Below are positions 15,769 to 24,601 of a stretch of DNA of 64,000 bases, one piece after another. Numbering within the stretch: the first letter of the stretch is position 1; each line of letters begins with the position of its first letter. Source of the stretch: Pseudomonas triticicola (GTDB lineage: Bacteria > Pseudomonadota > Gammaproteobacteria > Pseudomonadales > Pseudomonadaceae); assembly GCF_019145375.1 (NCBI RefSeq), contig NZ_JAHSTX010000001.1, positions 2,889,001-2,953,000 on the forward strand, written 5' to 3'. The notes under the pieces are model-generated. The model was not told where the DNA came from, searched no databases, and was given only the letters and a program-made list of their open reading frames with translations. The translations under genes and the position numbers were made by a program.

Positions 15769-17583
15769 TCAGCGAATCCCCGCCAACAGCGTCCTTGCCG
15801 TCTGCTTCAACGGCTCATCTCCTTCCCTGAGCAATTCATTGAGCAAGGCGATTGCACTGTCGATGTCGCCGTCGTCGATGCAGGTTTGTGCCTGTTCGAG
15901 CTTGCCGGCGGCTTCGGTGTCGGTCTCAGTGTACTCGGGCAATTGCAGATCCAGAGGTTCCAGCACCAGCGACGGCTCGGGATCGCCGAACTCATTGAGA
16001 AAATCATCATCGAGCGGCTGGGCGTCGGGTTCGGGGATCCATTCAAGTTCGGCTTCTTCGGCAGATGCAGCCTGTGGCAGTTCGAAATCGACAGGTAGCA
16101 CCGACAGGCTGGTGCCCAGCTCTGGATCATCGATCGGCGGTGCGGCGGCATCAGCGCGGCTGTCGTTCAGGTCCCAATTTGAATCCATCGACAGCTCGCC
16201 CAGATTCAATTCGAAATCATCCTCGAGAGCGCTGGGCGACGATGCAAGCGGCGCGACTGCGGTCACTGTCGTGGCCACGGGCAGTTCGGGCGCGATTGGC
16301 GTTGCTGCAAATGCCGCCGGTGCGGCGCCTGCCAGTTTTGGATGGCGAGCGCGGATTTCAATCAGTTCGCGGTCATCGACGCCAAGCGCACGCAGGCGGT
16401 TTTCCTGCTGTTCAAAAGCGCCGCTGTCACCTTGGCGCCCAAGAACCTCCAGCAACTGCAGACCGAGATCAGTGCGTTCAGGCTCCTTGTGCAAGGCATC
16501 GCGCAGCAGCCCGGCGGCTTCGCTGAGTCGACCGTAGGCCAGATAGATGCCCACGGCCTCCAGCACGTCGCCGGCACCGGGCTCGTCGCGATGATCAGCT
16601 GCCGCGTGCGCACCGACAGATTGTTGAAGCTCGGGCTCGTCGACGTCTTCTTCGGCGCTCTCAGGCAATAGCGGCGTCGACGTGCCATCTGCTGTCGAAC
16701 GTTGCTGACGACGACGTATGAGCAACGCAGCCAGCACGCCCACCAGCAATACCAGTTCGCCGAGCAGCGGCCAGTTCACGCCATCGCCTGCCGCCTCGAC
16801 CGGGGCTGAAACTGCGGCCGGAGCCGGCGCGACCACGGGTGGTGGCGGCGGTTTCTGCACTTCGGCCAGACGGGTTTGCAACTCTTCGATCTGCTTCTTG
16901 CCGTCGGCTATTTGCACTTGCTGCTCTTGCAGCCTGAGGTTCTGTTCGTCGATGGTCTTTTGCAGTTGCTGGGTGAGCAGCACGCTGGCGGCCAGTTGCT
17001 CGGCCAGCGCGTCGTTGGCAGGTGCCGCCGGCGTTGGCGGCACAGGCGCCGCAGTGCGTTTGCCCTGGGCAGCCTGGGGCGGTGCGGTAACCGGTTCGAC
17101 GGTTGGAAATTCAGAGGATTGCGGGCGCAGATCCGGCTCGTCGGTGGCGGGCACGATGCCCGGCGAACCCGGCGGGTCGATCAGCACCGTGTACTCGCGC
17201 AACAGCCGGCCGTTGGGCTGATCGAGCTGCACGAGGAAATTCAGGAAAGGTTCGTTGACCGGCTTGCCGGACGTCACCCGGATCACCTGCCGGCTGCCGC
17301 GCAGGATCGGGGTGAACTTGAGGTCATTGAGAAAAAACACCCGCTCGACGCCGGCCCGGCCGAATTCATCCGCCGAAGCCAGGCTGGCCGAGAGATCGTT
17401 TTGCGTCAACGTGCCGACATCGACCAGCGCGATGTCGGCCTTGAACGGCTGATTGAGGGCTGAGTGAACAGTGATTTCGCCCAACCCCAACGCCATCGAC
17501 CAGGTCGAATAGCTGAATACGCCAGCGAGCAGCAGCCATTTGGCGCCCCCGCGCAGCACGTGCCGACTTGCGAGCATGAGCAT
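15769..17583 (-). CDS. FimV-like inner-membrane protein
   Basis: 604 residues, shorter than FimV (about 900). Order: signal or first membrane helix (about 12-32), a FimV N-terminal periplasmic domain (LGLGEITVHSALNQPFKADI to YTVLIDPPG), a Pro-rich linker, a coiled coil (LLTQQLQKTIDEQNLRLQEQ), a membrane helix (LLGELVLLVGVLAALLI near 270-286), an acidic cytoplasmic region with TPR-like helices, and the FimV C-terminal domain (KLEQAQTCIDDGDIDSAIAL). No LysM domain is evident. FimV proteins organise poles and type IV pilus assembly. Synteny with plpD/recQ points to the second, smaller FimV paralog of Pseudomonas. Confidence 0.82.
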   Translation of the reverse strand: MLMLASRHVLRGGAKWLLLAGVFSYSTWSMALGLGEITVHSALNQPFKADIALVDVGTLTQNDLSASLASADEFGRAGVERVFFLNDLKFTPILRGSRQVIRVTSGKPVNEPFLNFLVQLDQPNGRLLREYTVLIDPPGSPGIVPATDEPDLRPQSSEFPTVEPVTAPPQAAQGKRTAAPVPPTPAAPANDALAEQLAASVLLTQQLQKTIDEQNLRLQEQQVQIADGKKQIEELQTRLAEVQKPPPPPVVAPAPAAVSAPVEAAGDGVNWPLLGELVLLVGVLAALLIRRRQQRSTADGTSTPLLPESAEEDVDEPELQQSVGAHAAADHRDEPGAGDVLEAVGIYLAYGRLSEAAGLLRDALHKEPERTDLGLQLLEVLGRQGDSGAFEQQENRLRALGVDDRELIEIRARHPKLAGAAPAAFAATPIAPELPVATTVTAVAPLASSPSALEDDFELNLGELSMDSNWDLNDSRADAAAPPIDDPELGTSLSVLPVDFELPQAASAEEAELEWIPEPDAQPLDDDFLNEFGDPEPSLVLEPLDLQLPEYTETDTEAAGKLEQAQTCIDDGDIDSAIALLNELLREGDEPLKQTARTLLAGIR

Positions 17584-17704
17584 CCCTTAAATAAGCAAAA
17601 CCGGTTTCTATGCGTTCGCACATCCGGTACGAACACGATATTGCCCAGTAGTTCTTATAGTCGGCTCAGCGCGATCTCTCAAAAAATCGCCACCGGGATG
17701 TGCC

Positions 17705-18139
17705 TCAAGATTTTTCCAGGTTGGCCAGAATGTGCCCATGCACACGCATGCACACCTTCAAATCCGCCTCGTCGACACCCTCGAACAATTCGTGGCGCAG
17801 CTGCGTGGCGATGGTTTCGATCTGTTCGATCAGAGGCAAGGCAGGTGCGCAGAGCACGATTTTTTTTGCCCGACGGTCTTCCATTACGGATTGGCGTTGC
17901 ACCAGTCCCTGGTTCTCCAGACTATCGAGCAAGCGCGCCAGGGTCGGGCCTTCGACGCCGACACTCTGCGCCAGTTCGCGTTGGGTCGGTGCCTCTTCAA
18001 AACGCGCCAGATGCAGCAGCACCAGCCAGCGCGCCTGCGACAGGCCCAGCCCGGCGAGACGACGATCCAGTTCGGCACGCCAGCCACGGGACATCTGGGC
18101 CAGTTGCATACCAAAGCGATGTTGATCGGTTAACGGCAT
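17705..18139 (-). CDS. MarR/SlyA-family regulator
   Basis: 144 residues with a winged helix: LGLSQARWLVLLHL, TQRELAQSVGVEGPTLARLL (recognition helix) and the wing VQRQSVMEDRRAKKIVL. The arrangement and length match SlyA/MarR repressors, which release DNA on binding phenolic or other small ligands. A SlyA-type operator lies about 40 bp upstream of the start, so autoregulation is likely. It sits between the FimV-like gene and recQ, all on the minus strand. Confidence 0.88.
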   Translation of the reverse strand: MPLTDQHRFGMQLAQMSRGWRAELDRRLAGLGLSQARWLVLLHLARFEEAPTQRELAQSVGVEGPTLARLLDSLENQGLVQRQSVMEDRRAKKIVLCAPALPLIEQIETIATQLRHELFEGVDEADLKVCMRVHGHILANLEKS

Positions 18140-18180
18140 AAAACACTCACGGTTAGACTGAAATACGGAAAATCTAATTA

Positions 18181-18192
18181 TTAGTCAGCTAA
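18181..18192 (-). promoter_or_regulatory. SlyA/MarR-type operator
   Basis: TTAGTCAGCTAA differs from the SlyA consensus TTAGCAAGCTAA only in its central bases and keeps both TTAG/CTAA arms. It is adjacent to an AT-rich run (CTAATTATTAG, itself nearly palindromic). It lies in the promoter region of the MarR gene, 42-53 bp before its ATG. Confidence 0.6.
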
Positions 18193-18255
18193 GCATGGGC
18201 GGCAGTTATAGGCAAGAGTCGCTCTGTACTGAATCGTTACAACTGCGCGAAGATC

Positions 18256-18455
18256 AAAAGCCCCTCACCCTAGCCCTCTCCCAGAGGGAGAGGGAACTGA
18301 GTGGGGGATGCTTTTGAGTTTCGCAAACGTCAAAGCGCTGTGCTGAATCCATAATTGACTCGATTTTGCGGGTCGACATATGACACCAGACACCGCGGTC
18401 GGCTCCCTCTCCTCGGGGAGAGGGATGGGCGGGCGGCGTTCCGATGAGGGGTCGG
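18256..18455. repeat. CCCCTCACCC/CCCTCTCCC repeat pair
   Basis: Same family as near 6.7 and 39.7 kb: AAGCCCCTCACCCTAGCCCT with CTCCCAGAGGGAGAGGG on the left, and CCCTCTCCTCGGGGAGAGGG then GATGAGGGGT on the right. It occupies most of the 322-base gap between recQ and the MarR promoter. Confidence 0.75.
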
Positions 18456-18461
18456 GCCAGC

Positions 18462-20591
18462 TTACATCTCGAATTCAGACTGCAACGCCGCCCGCACACA
18501 ATACAGCACGCCTTCAGGCACACGCCCGGCAAACAGCTCAGCCACTTCAGCGACCGACGGCAACTCGCCCTCGCCATCGAGGAATGCGTCCTGCACTTCG
18601 CCCATCAATTCCTCAGGCAAATCCAGCGCCTGCTCCAGCGACAACTGCTGCTTGCCGATGGCTTCGGCGAGCATGGCGTAGACGTTTTTCTCCGAGCACT
18701 GCAACTGCCCGGCGATCTGCAGCGGGGTCATGCCGGCGCGGGCCAGGGTGATCAGCTCGTGACGGACATCGGCGACCACCTTCGGCGCCTCGGCCTCGCC
18801 GCCAAGCACTTCCAGGAAGGCTTCGCCATAGCGTTCCAGCTTGCGCGCGCCGACACCGCTGACCCGGGCCATTTCCGCCAGCGAGGTCGGCTGGCTGCGG
18901 AGCATTTCCAACAGCGTCGAGTCGGGGAAAATGACGTACGGCGGCACGCCGTGTTCTTCGGCCAATTTGCGGCGCAGTGCGCGCAAGGCTTCCCACTGCT
19001 CGCGTTCTTCGCCGCGCACCAGTTGGCTGGCCTGGCTCTTGCTGCCACTTTTCGCGGTGACTTGCGGTTTCAGGTCGCGACGCAGTTCCAATGTCACTTC
19101 GCCCTTGAGCAGTGGTCGGCAACTGTCATTCAAGCGCAGACCGCCATAGCCCTCGTGATCGACATCGGCCAACCCGCGCGCCACCAACTGGCGGAACAAC
19201 GAGCGCCACTCGCTCTCGCTCAGCGCCTTGCCAACGCCGAACACTGACAGATGCTGATGGCCAAAGCTGCGCACCTTTTCGTTGTCCTTGCCCAGCAACA
19301 CGTCGACCAGATGACCGACGCCATAGCGCTGGCCGGTGCGGAAAATCGCCGACAAGGCCTGACGTGCAGGCTCGGTGGCATCCCAGGTCTGCACGCCGTC
19401 GACACAGTTGTCGCAGTGCCCGCATGGCTCAGGCATGTCTTCATCGAAATAGGCCAGCAACGCCTGCCGTCGGCAGCGGGTTTCTTCGCACAGCGAAAGC
19501 ATCGCGTCGAGCTTGTGCTGCTCCAGACGCTTGTGCCGTTCGTCGCCTTCGGAGTTCTGCAGCATCTGCTTGAGCATCACCACGTCTTGCAGACCGTAGG
19601 CCATCCACGCATCCGCCGGCAGACCGTCACGGCCGCCGCGTCCGGTTTCCTGGTAATACGCCTCGAGGGATTTGGGCAGATCGAGGTGCGCGACAAAGCG
19701 TACGTTGGGCTTGTCGATGCCCATACCGAACGCCACGGTGGCGACCATGATCAGGCCTTCCTCGTTGAGGAAGCGCTTCTGGTGATAGGCGCGCAGATCG
19801 TTGGGCAGACCGGCATGATACGGCAGCGCCGGGAAGCCCTGCTCGCTGAGGAACGTCGCGACCTCTTCGACCTTCTTGCGCGACAGGCAATACACGATGC
19901 CGGCATCGCTGCGTCGCTCGGCGAGGAACGCCAGCAGCTGCTTGCGCGGCTGCTCCTTGGGCACGATGCGATAAAAGATGTTCGGGCGATCGAAACTCGA
20001 CAGGAAGCGCTCGGCGTTCTGCAGGTGCAGGCGATCGACAATTTCTTCGCGGGTGCGCTTGTCGGCGGTCGCGGTGAGAGCGATGCGCGGAACGTTGGGG
20101 AACAGCTCTGCCAATTGACCCAGTTGCAGGTATTCGCGGCGGAAGTCGTGGCCCCATTGCGATACGCAATGCGCTTCGTCGATGGCGAACAAGGCGATTT
20201 CCAGGCTTTGCAGGAACGCCAGCATGCGCGGCTGGACCAGACGCTCGGGCGCCAGATAGAGCATTTTCACTTCGCCGCGCTTGATCCGCACGGCGAGATC
20301 GCGCTGCTGCTCGGCGCTCAGCGTGGAGTTCAGCGCAGCGGCGGCCACGCCGAGTTCTTCAAGGGTGGCGACCTGATCGTCCATCAGCGCGATCAACGGC
20401 GACACCACCACGGCCAGGCCTTCACGCAGCAGCGCCGGCACCTGGAAGCACAACGACTTGCCGCCACCGGTAGGCATCAGCACCAGCGCATCACCGCCGC
20501 TGGCCACGCGCTCAATAATCGCACCCTGCCGGCCACGGAAACTGTCGTAGCCGAAGATGTCCTTGAGGACGCGTTGAGCCTGTTCGAGCAT
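18462..20591 (-). CDS. recQ: ATP-dependent DNA helicase RecQ
   Basis: 709 residues. RecQ unwinds DNA 3'-5' in recombination and fork repair. Walker A is MPTGGGKS (39-46), the DEAH box is [17 protein letters not shown], and motif VI is [13 protein letters not shown] zinc-binding set follows ([21 protein letters not shown] with another Cys). A winged helix and an HRDC domain (about 520-590, [14 protein letters not shown]) follow. E. coli RecQ ends near 609; this protein has about 100 more residues with a helix-turn-helix ([20 protein letters not shown]), as in Pseudomonas RecQ. Confidence 0.95.
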   Translation of the reverse strand: MLEQAQRVLKDIFGYDSFRGRQGAIIERVASGGDALVLMPTGGGKSLCFQVPALLREGLAVVVSPLIALMDDQVATLEELGVAAAALNSTLSAEQQRDLAVRIKRGEVKMLYLAPERLVQPRMLAFLQSLEIALFAIDEAHCVSQWGHDFRREYLQLGQLAELFPNVPRIALTATADKRTREEIVDRLHLQNAERFLSSFDRPNIFYRIVPKEQPRKQLLAFLAERRSDAGIVYCLSRKKVEEVATFLSEQGFPALPYHAGLPNDLRAYHQKRFLNEEGLIMVATVAFGMGIDKPNVRFVAHLDLPKSLEAYYQETGRGGRDGLPADAWMAYGLQDVVMLKQMLQNSEGDERHKRLEQHKLDAMLSLCEETRCRRQALLAYFDEDMPEPCGHCDNCVDGVQTWDATEPARQALSAIFRTGQRYGVGHLVDVLLGKDNEKVRSFGHQHLSVFGVGKALSESEWRSLFRQLVARGLADVDHEGYGGLRLNDSCRPLLKGEVTLELRRDLKPQVTAKSGSKSQASQLVRGEEREQWEALRALRRKLAEEHGVPPYVIFPDSTLLEMLRSQPTSLAEMARVSGVGARKLERYGEAFLEVLGGEAEAPKVVADVRHELITLARAGMTPLQIAGQLQCSEKNVYAMLAEAIGKQQLSLEQALDLPEELMGEVQDAFLDGEGELPSVAEVAELFAGRVPEGVLYCVRAALQSEFEM

Positions 20592-20787
20592 AAAAACTCC
20601 AAAAATCTACCGATACATCCCTGCTCAGGCTGGTTCAGAGCAGCTTCGGCTGCTTAAACAAAACGTAAGAACACATTGCATGACCAGCGCAGCGCCGGCA
20701 GGGATCGCAAAACGCGGCAGTATACCCGAGGCCTTCGCGGCAGAGGGTGCCGCTGAGAAGACACCTGATAAACCTGCCACATACAAA

Positions 20788-20885
20788 ACCCTGTGGGAGC
20801 GAGCCTGCTCGCGAAAGCGACCTGTCAGTCGATGCAAAAGTGCCTGATAGACCGCCTTCGCGAGCAGGCTCGCTCCCACAGGGTT
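20788..20885. repeat. REP pair (BIME), copy 4
   Basis: Inverted GTGGGAGCGAGCCTGCTCGC copies extended by ACCCT/AGGGT outer arms. They lie between the divergent recQ and YecA-family genes, an unusual place because REPs prefer 3' ends; the 406-base gap otherwise holds both promoters. Confidence 0.9.
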
Positions 20886-20997
20886 ATTCATCTTTCCAGT
20901 AAGGCGGGTAATTCGGGCAAATCTGCCAAGCGGCTGGCTAGAGCGCGCAAGAAGGCCTAGAATTCCCGCATTGTTTATTCCCCAAGGTAGCCCCGTA

Positions 20998-21585
20998 ATG
21001 TCCTTCGCTGAGCAACTGACCCGCCTGCAAGTCTTCCTCGACGCCGACGAGCTGCACGACGAGGCGCTGGATTACGTCGCCGCCCACGGTTACCTGACCG
21101 CGCTGTCGATCTGTTCCGAAGACGTTCCGGAACGCGAGTGGATCGACGCGCTGTTTGCCGAAGAGCCGCATTACACCGACGAAGCCCAGCGTGCCGAAAT
21201 CGAAGCCACGCTGATCGGCCTCAAGGCACACATCGCGCGCCAACTGGCCTCGGATGAAGAATTCGAATTGCCGTGCGAGCTGGATCTGGGCGAAGAGCCG
21301 GACGACTCCGAACTGCGCGGCTGGTGCATCGGTTTCATGGAAGGCGTGTTCCTGCGTGAAGCGGCCTGGTTCGAAACCGCCGAAGAAGAAGTCAGCGAAA
21401 TGCTCCTGCCGATCATGGTCGGTTCCGGCCTGTTCGACGAGCAGCCTGAGTTCGAAGACATCGCCAAGGACGCCAACCTGATGGACGACATGATCGTTCA
21501 GATCCCGGAAGCCCTGACCGCGCTGTATCTGCTGTGCCAGGCCCCCGACGAAAAACCGGCGATCCTCAAGCCACGCCACCACTAA
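20998..21585 (+). CDS. YecA/YgfB (UPF0149) family protein
   Basis: 195 residues of an all-helical, strongly acidic protein. RLQVFLDADELHDEALDYVA, AHGYLTALSIC and RGWCIGFMEGVFLREAAWF match the UPF0149 family. No C-terminal SEC-C zinc motif is present. Function is unknown; the related P. aeruginosa YgfB affects AmpC regulation, but orthology is not claimed. The ATG gives MSFAEQLTRL. It ends 10 nt before ybaN, so the two may be co-transcribed. Confidence 0.82.
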   Translation: MSFAEQLTRLQVFLDADELHDEALDYVAAHGYLTALSICSEDVPEREWIDALFAEEPHYTDEAQRAEIEATLIGLKAHIARQLASDEEFELPCELDLGEEPDDSELRGWCIGFMEGVFLREAAWFETAEEEVSEMLLPIMVGSGLFDEQPEFEDIAKDANLMDDMIVQIPEALTALYLLCQAPDEKPAILKPRHH

Positions 21586-21595
21586 GATCCGGCCT

Positions 21596-21991
21596 ATGGA
21601 CAACCCCATAGGCAACTGCCCCCTGATGTTGCGCTACGTCCTGCTGGCCATCGGCTGGCTGAGCGTCGCATTGGGGGTGATCGGCATTTTCCTGCCGGTC
21701 CTGCCCACCACCCCCTTCCTCCTGCTCGCCGCGGCCTGCTTCGCGCGCAGCTCTCCACGCTTCTATCGCTGGCTGGTCGAACACCCACGCCTCGGGCCAT
21801 GGATCCGCGACTACCTCGAAGGCAACGGCATCCCGCTCAAAGGCAAGGTCTACGCGATCGGGCTGATGTGGGTGAGCATCCTATTCTCGTGTTATCTGGT
21901 GCCGCTGGTTTGGGCGCGTGGGTTCATGCTGACCAGTGCGGTGCTGGTGACGGTTTATATTGTGCGGCAGAAGACGTTGCGCAAATCCTGA
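21596..21991 (+). CDS. ybaN: YbaN (DUF454) inner-membrane protein
   Basis: 131 residues with three to four membrane helices. The DUF454 signature GVIGIFLPVLPTTPFLLLAA is followed by CFARSSPRFYRWLVEHP and GPWIRDYLEGNGIPLKGK. Function unknown. It may share a transcript with the YecA-family gene. The low-GC ATPase/HNH module starts 124 bp after its stop. Confidence 0.88.
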   Translation: MDNPIGNCPLMLRYVLLAIGWLSVALGVIGIFLPVLPTTPFLLLAAACFARSSPRFYRWLVEHPRLGPWIRDYLEGNGIPLKGKVYAIGLMWVSILFSCYLVPLVWARGFMLTSAVLVTVYIVRQKTLRKS

Positions 21992-22115
21992 CACATGCCG
22001 ATAGCAGTGAGCAGGTATTCACCTGAATTCAATAACAGTAGAATTTGTGCCACGTTGGCCGACGCAAATACCGACCCTGCCGTAGCCTGACATCGGTCCA
22101 CATGGAGGAACGTCT

Positions 22116-23507
22116 TTGAAATTGATCAGGCTCGAACTGGAAAACTACCGTTGCTTTCCCGCTCTGACACTCGAACTGGATAAACAGCTGACATTGCTGG
22201 TCGCACGTAATGGTCAGGGCAAGACGAGTTTGCTCGATGCCATCAAGGTTGCGTTGTGGCCGTTTGTACGCGGTTTTGATTTGGGTAACGCGCCTCTGAC
22301 GGGTATCCAGTCTGACGACGTCTTCTTACGCCCGGTGAATGCGCATCAGATGGAGCCCTCTCTTCCCGCTCGTTTGACAGCGCATGCTGAACTCCAGGGC
22401 ACCGAAAGTTGTTGGTCGCGCAGTCGCATCAGCATCCGCAAGGGAACTAAAACCCGCAGTGACAAAGGCGCAAGGGCTCTGGAAAACAGCGCCAGAAACC
22501 TGCAGCGGCGCATATTTGCTAACGCTTTGAATGACGTTACCGAAACGATCGAACTACCCGTACTCGCTTACTACGGTACGAGTCGTCTCTGGAGGGATAA
22601 CACTCCAGGGTCAGAGGCAATCGATAACGCTGAGTTCTCGAGGACCTATGGTTACCGAGACAGTCTTGATCCGGCATCCAATTACAAACAGTTCAGCAAA
22701 TGGTATACGCGAATCTTTCGCAGCTATCGTGAAGAGCAGATTCGCAGCCTGGAACGCGGACGAAGCAGTTCTGAAGTCAAAGATGAGTTCTCGAATCCGG
22801 TCAAAGCCATCCAGGCCGCAGTCAACACAATGCTTGAGTCCCGAACCGGATGGCGAAATCTGGCTTACAGCAGTGAGTTCGCGGATCTGGTACTGGAGCA
22901 TCCAGTCCACGGGACGCTGAAAGTCAGCCAACTTAGCGACGGTATCCGCAATATTGTTGCCCTGGCGGCGGATATCGCCTATCGCTGCATCAAGCTGAAC
23001 CCTCACCTTGGCATTACCGCGCCGCGCGAATGCACTGGTGTAGTGTTGATCGACGAGATCGATATGCACCTTCACCCAGAGTGGCAGCAAACAGTCGTAC
23101 CTGATTTGCTTGGCGCATTTGCGAACATTCAGTTCGTTGTGACTACGCATAGTCCGCAGGTGATTTCATCCGTTGAGGCTAAATGCATCCGTATCCTGCA
23201 TACGGTAACTGATGATAAATCGCAGCAAGTCGGAATCAGCAACGTCGAACAACAAACGCAGGGGGTCGCCAGCTCTCAGGTCCTGGCTTCCGTGATGGGG
23301 ATTGACCCTACACCGGACAATGAGCCTTCGCGCAAATTGAGTGAATACAAAGCGTTGATCCAGCAGGATCGGCATGAAACGCACCTGGGTTTGTCGCTGC
23401 GAAACTTCCTGAATCTGCATTTCGGCTATGAACACCCCGACATGCTCGACTGTGATCAATTGATTCGATTTGAAAAATTCAAGCGCAAACAGCTGACGCA
23501 AAAATAA
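22116..23507 (+). CDS. ptuA: Septu-type anti-phage ATPase PtuA
   Basis: 463 residues, close to known E. coli PtuA. SMC/RecF-like ABC ATPase: MKLIRLELENYRCF start, Walker A in VARNGQGKTSLLDAI (about 29-43), ABC signature region KVSQLSDGIRNIVALAADIA, Walker B VVLIDEIDMHLHPEWQQTV and H-loop VVTTHSPQVIS. Start is TTG with GGAGG seven nt upstream. In Septu, PtuA oligomers bind PtuB and gate its nuclease. GC is clearly below the flanking genes, consistent with acquisition. Retron-associated ATPases are similar, but no reverse transcriptase or msr/msd is seen here. Confidence 0.82.
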   Translation: MKLIRLELENYRCFPALTLELDKQLTLLVARNGQGKTSLLDAIKVALWPFVRGFDLGNAPLTGIQSDDVFLRPVNAHQMEPSLPARLTAHAELQGTESCWSRSRISIRKGTKTRSDKGARALENSARNLQRRIFANALNDVTETIELPVLAYYGTSRLWRDNTPGSEAIDNAEFSRTYGYRDSLDPASNYKQFSKWYTRIFRSYREEQIRSLERGRSSSEVKDEFSNPVKAIQAAVNTMLESRTGWRNLAYSSEFADLVLEHPVHGTLKVSQLSDGIRNIVALAADIAYRCIKLNPHLGITAPRECTGVVLIDEIDMHLHPEWQQTVVPDLLGAFANIQFVVTTHSPQVISSVEAKCIRILHTVTDDKSQQVGISNVEQQTQGVASSQVLASVMGIDPTPDNEPSRKLSEYKALIQQDRHETHLGLSLRNFLNLHFGYEHPDMLDCDQLIRFEKFKRKQLTQK

Positions 23508-23520
23508 GGAAGTCGCAAGC

Positions 23521-24174
23521 ATGCGAAAACTGATTCGAGGTGCGGCTCCAATCTGTCTTGCGAACTATAAGCATGGATCAGATAGATGGGTTGATGTCAC
23601 GCACGTGGACAAAGAGCAGATCCGTCAGTGCCTTCAAACAATGCAAGATACTCGTTGTGCATACTGCGAAGCGGATATCAGTACGCCCGGCCACTCGCAT
23701 ATCGAGCACTTTCGACAAAGACGTGGATACCCACAGGGCACCTTCGAGTGGAACAATCTCTTCCACTCATGTTGTCGCGATGAGGCTTGCGGAAAATTCA
23801 AAGACAACTGCCCTCCCTACGATCACCGTGACCTGCTCAAACCTGACGAAGATGATCCAGACGATTTTCTGGTCTTTGTCAGTGACGGTACTATCAGCCC
23901 ACTTGCCAATCTGAATGACCAGTCGCGGACACGCGCCGTCGAGACATTGCGAATATTTAATCTGGATGCACAAAACGGGGCCCTGCGGGCGATGAGACGC
24001 GACGCCATACGTCCCCACCTGAAAACAGCCCAGGATCTGATGGGTCTAGCTCTAGCGGAAGATCTTTCGCCAGACGAGGTGGCGACGTTTCTCCAAGACG
24101 AAATTCAGAATACTGAACATCTGCCATTCTCTACCGCCATTCGACACACCCTGTCGAACTCACGATCCGTGTAA
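23521..24174 (+). CDS. ptuB: Septu-type HNH endonuclease PtuB
   Basis: 217 residues matching the HNH group used by Septu and by Septu-like retron effectors. The finger begins CAYCEADIS (about 46-49). Then come HIEHFRQRRGYPQGTFEWNN, with HIEHF as the HNH His pair and N in WNNLFHSC, and CCRDEACGKFKDNCPP with more metal-binding cysteines. DHRDLLKPDEDDPDDFLVF is also family-like. RBS AAGGAAG lies 8 nt before the ATG; 13 nt separate it from ptuA. Predicted role is DNA cleavage once PtuA senses phage infection. Confidence 0.82.
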   Translation: MRKLIRGAAPICLANYKHGSDRWVDVTHVDKEQIRQCLQTMQDTRCAYCEADISTPGHSHIEHFRQRRGYPQGTFEWNNLFHSCCRDEACGKFKDNCPPYDHRDLLKPDEDDPDDFLVFVSDGTISPLANLNDQSRTRAVETLRIFNLDAQNGALRAMRRDAIRPHLKTAQDLMGLALAEDLSPDEVATFLQDEIQNTEHLPFSTAIRHTLSNSRSV

Positions 24175-24377
24175 ACCACCCGCTGATAGGCCCTTCAGGA
24201 TACATATCCTTGCGCCTTTACCTACAGCTACGCCAGAATTCGCCGGCTTGTGCGCCTTGGGGTGGGTTTATTGTGGTTCGGTTGCTGACATATCAGCGAT
24301 CGGGTTTAGCCATCCGGTTCCATTCAGGCGGAATCGGCTGCTGATAATCTGGAGTTGCTGCGGTAGCGGGCCTTTGA

Positions 24378-24489
24378 TCGTTCCCACGCTCCGCGTGGTA
24401 ATGCCTCAAGGGACGCCCCGCGTTCCAGCTCTGGAGGGGACGCGGAGCATCCCGGGATGCATTCCCACCCAAAACGCGGGAACGATCCC
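24378..24489. repeat. MITE-like palindromic element, full copy A
   Basis: Roughly 110 bp bounded by GATCGTTCCCACGCTCCGCG and an inverted CGCGGGAACGATC end. Inside are TGCCTCAAGGGACGC and GCATTCCCAC modules that also occur in the copy at 34.4 kb. There is no coding potential. It lies after ptuB with a single AAGATCGCAGCCTTCGGCAG repeat just to its right. Nothing else is seen in the 24175-24540 gap. Confidence 0.7.
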
Positions 24490-24543
24490 AGTCAAAAACA
24501 AAAGATCGCAGCCTTCGGCAGCTCAGGGGTAACTCTCAGACCG

Positions 24544-24584
24544 ACAAAACCCGCCGCCCCATCAACCGGGGCGGCGGGTTTTGT
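24544..24584. terminator. Strong bidirectional terminator between ptuB and the adhesin gene
   Basis: A 17-bp perfect stem (ACAAAACCCGCCGCCCC and its complement) with a 7-base loop lies 18 nt beyond the adhesin stop. A T-rich tail is present on both strands within the stem ends. It should terminate the leftward adhesin transcript and block read-through from the ptu side. Confidence 0.85.
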
Positions 24585-24601
24585 CGTTTCAGACCTCAGT
24601 C

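Noticed and set aside
22116..24174. A retron or OLD-family system
   Set aside because: No reverse transcriptase or msr/msd, and the second gene is an HNH nuclease rather than a TOPRIM or UvrD-type protein.
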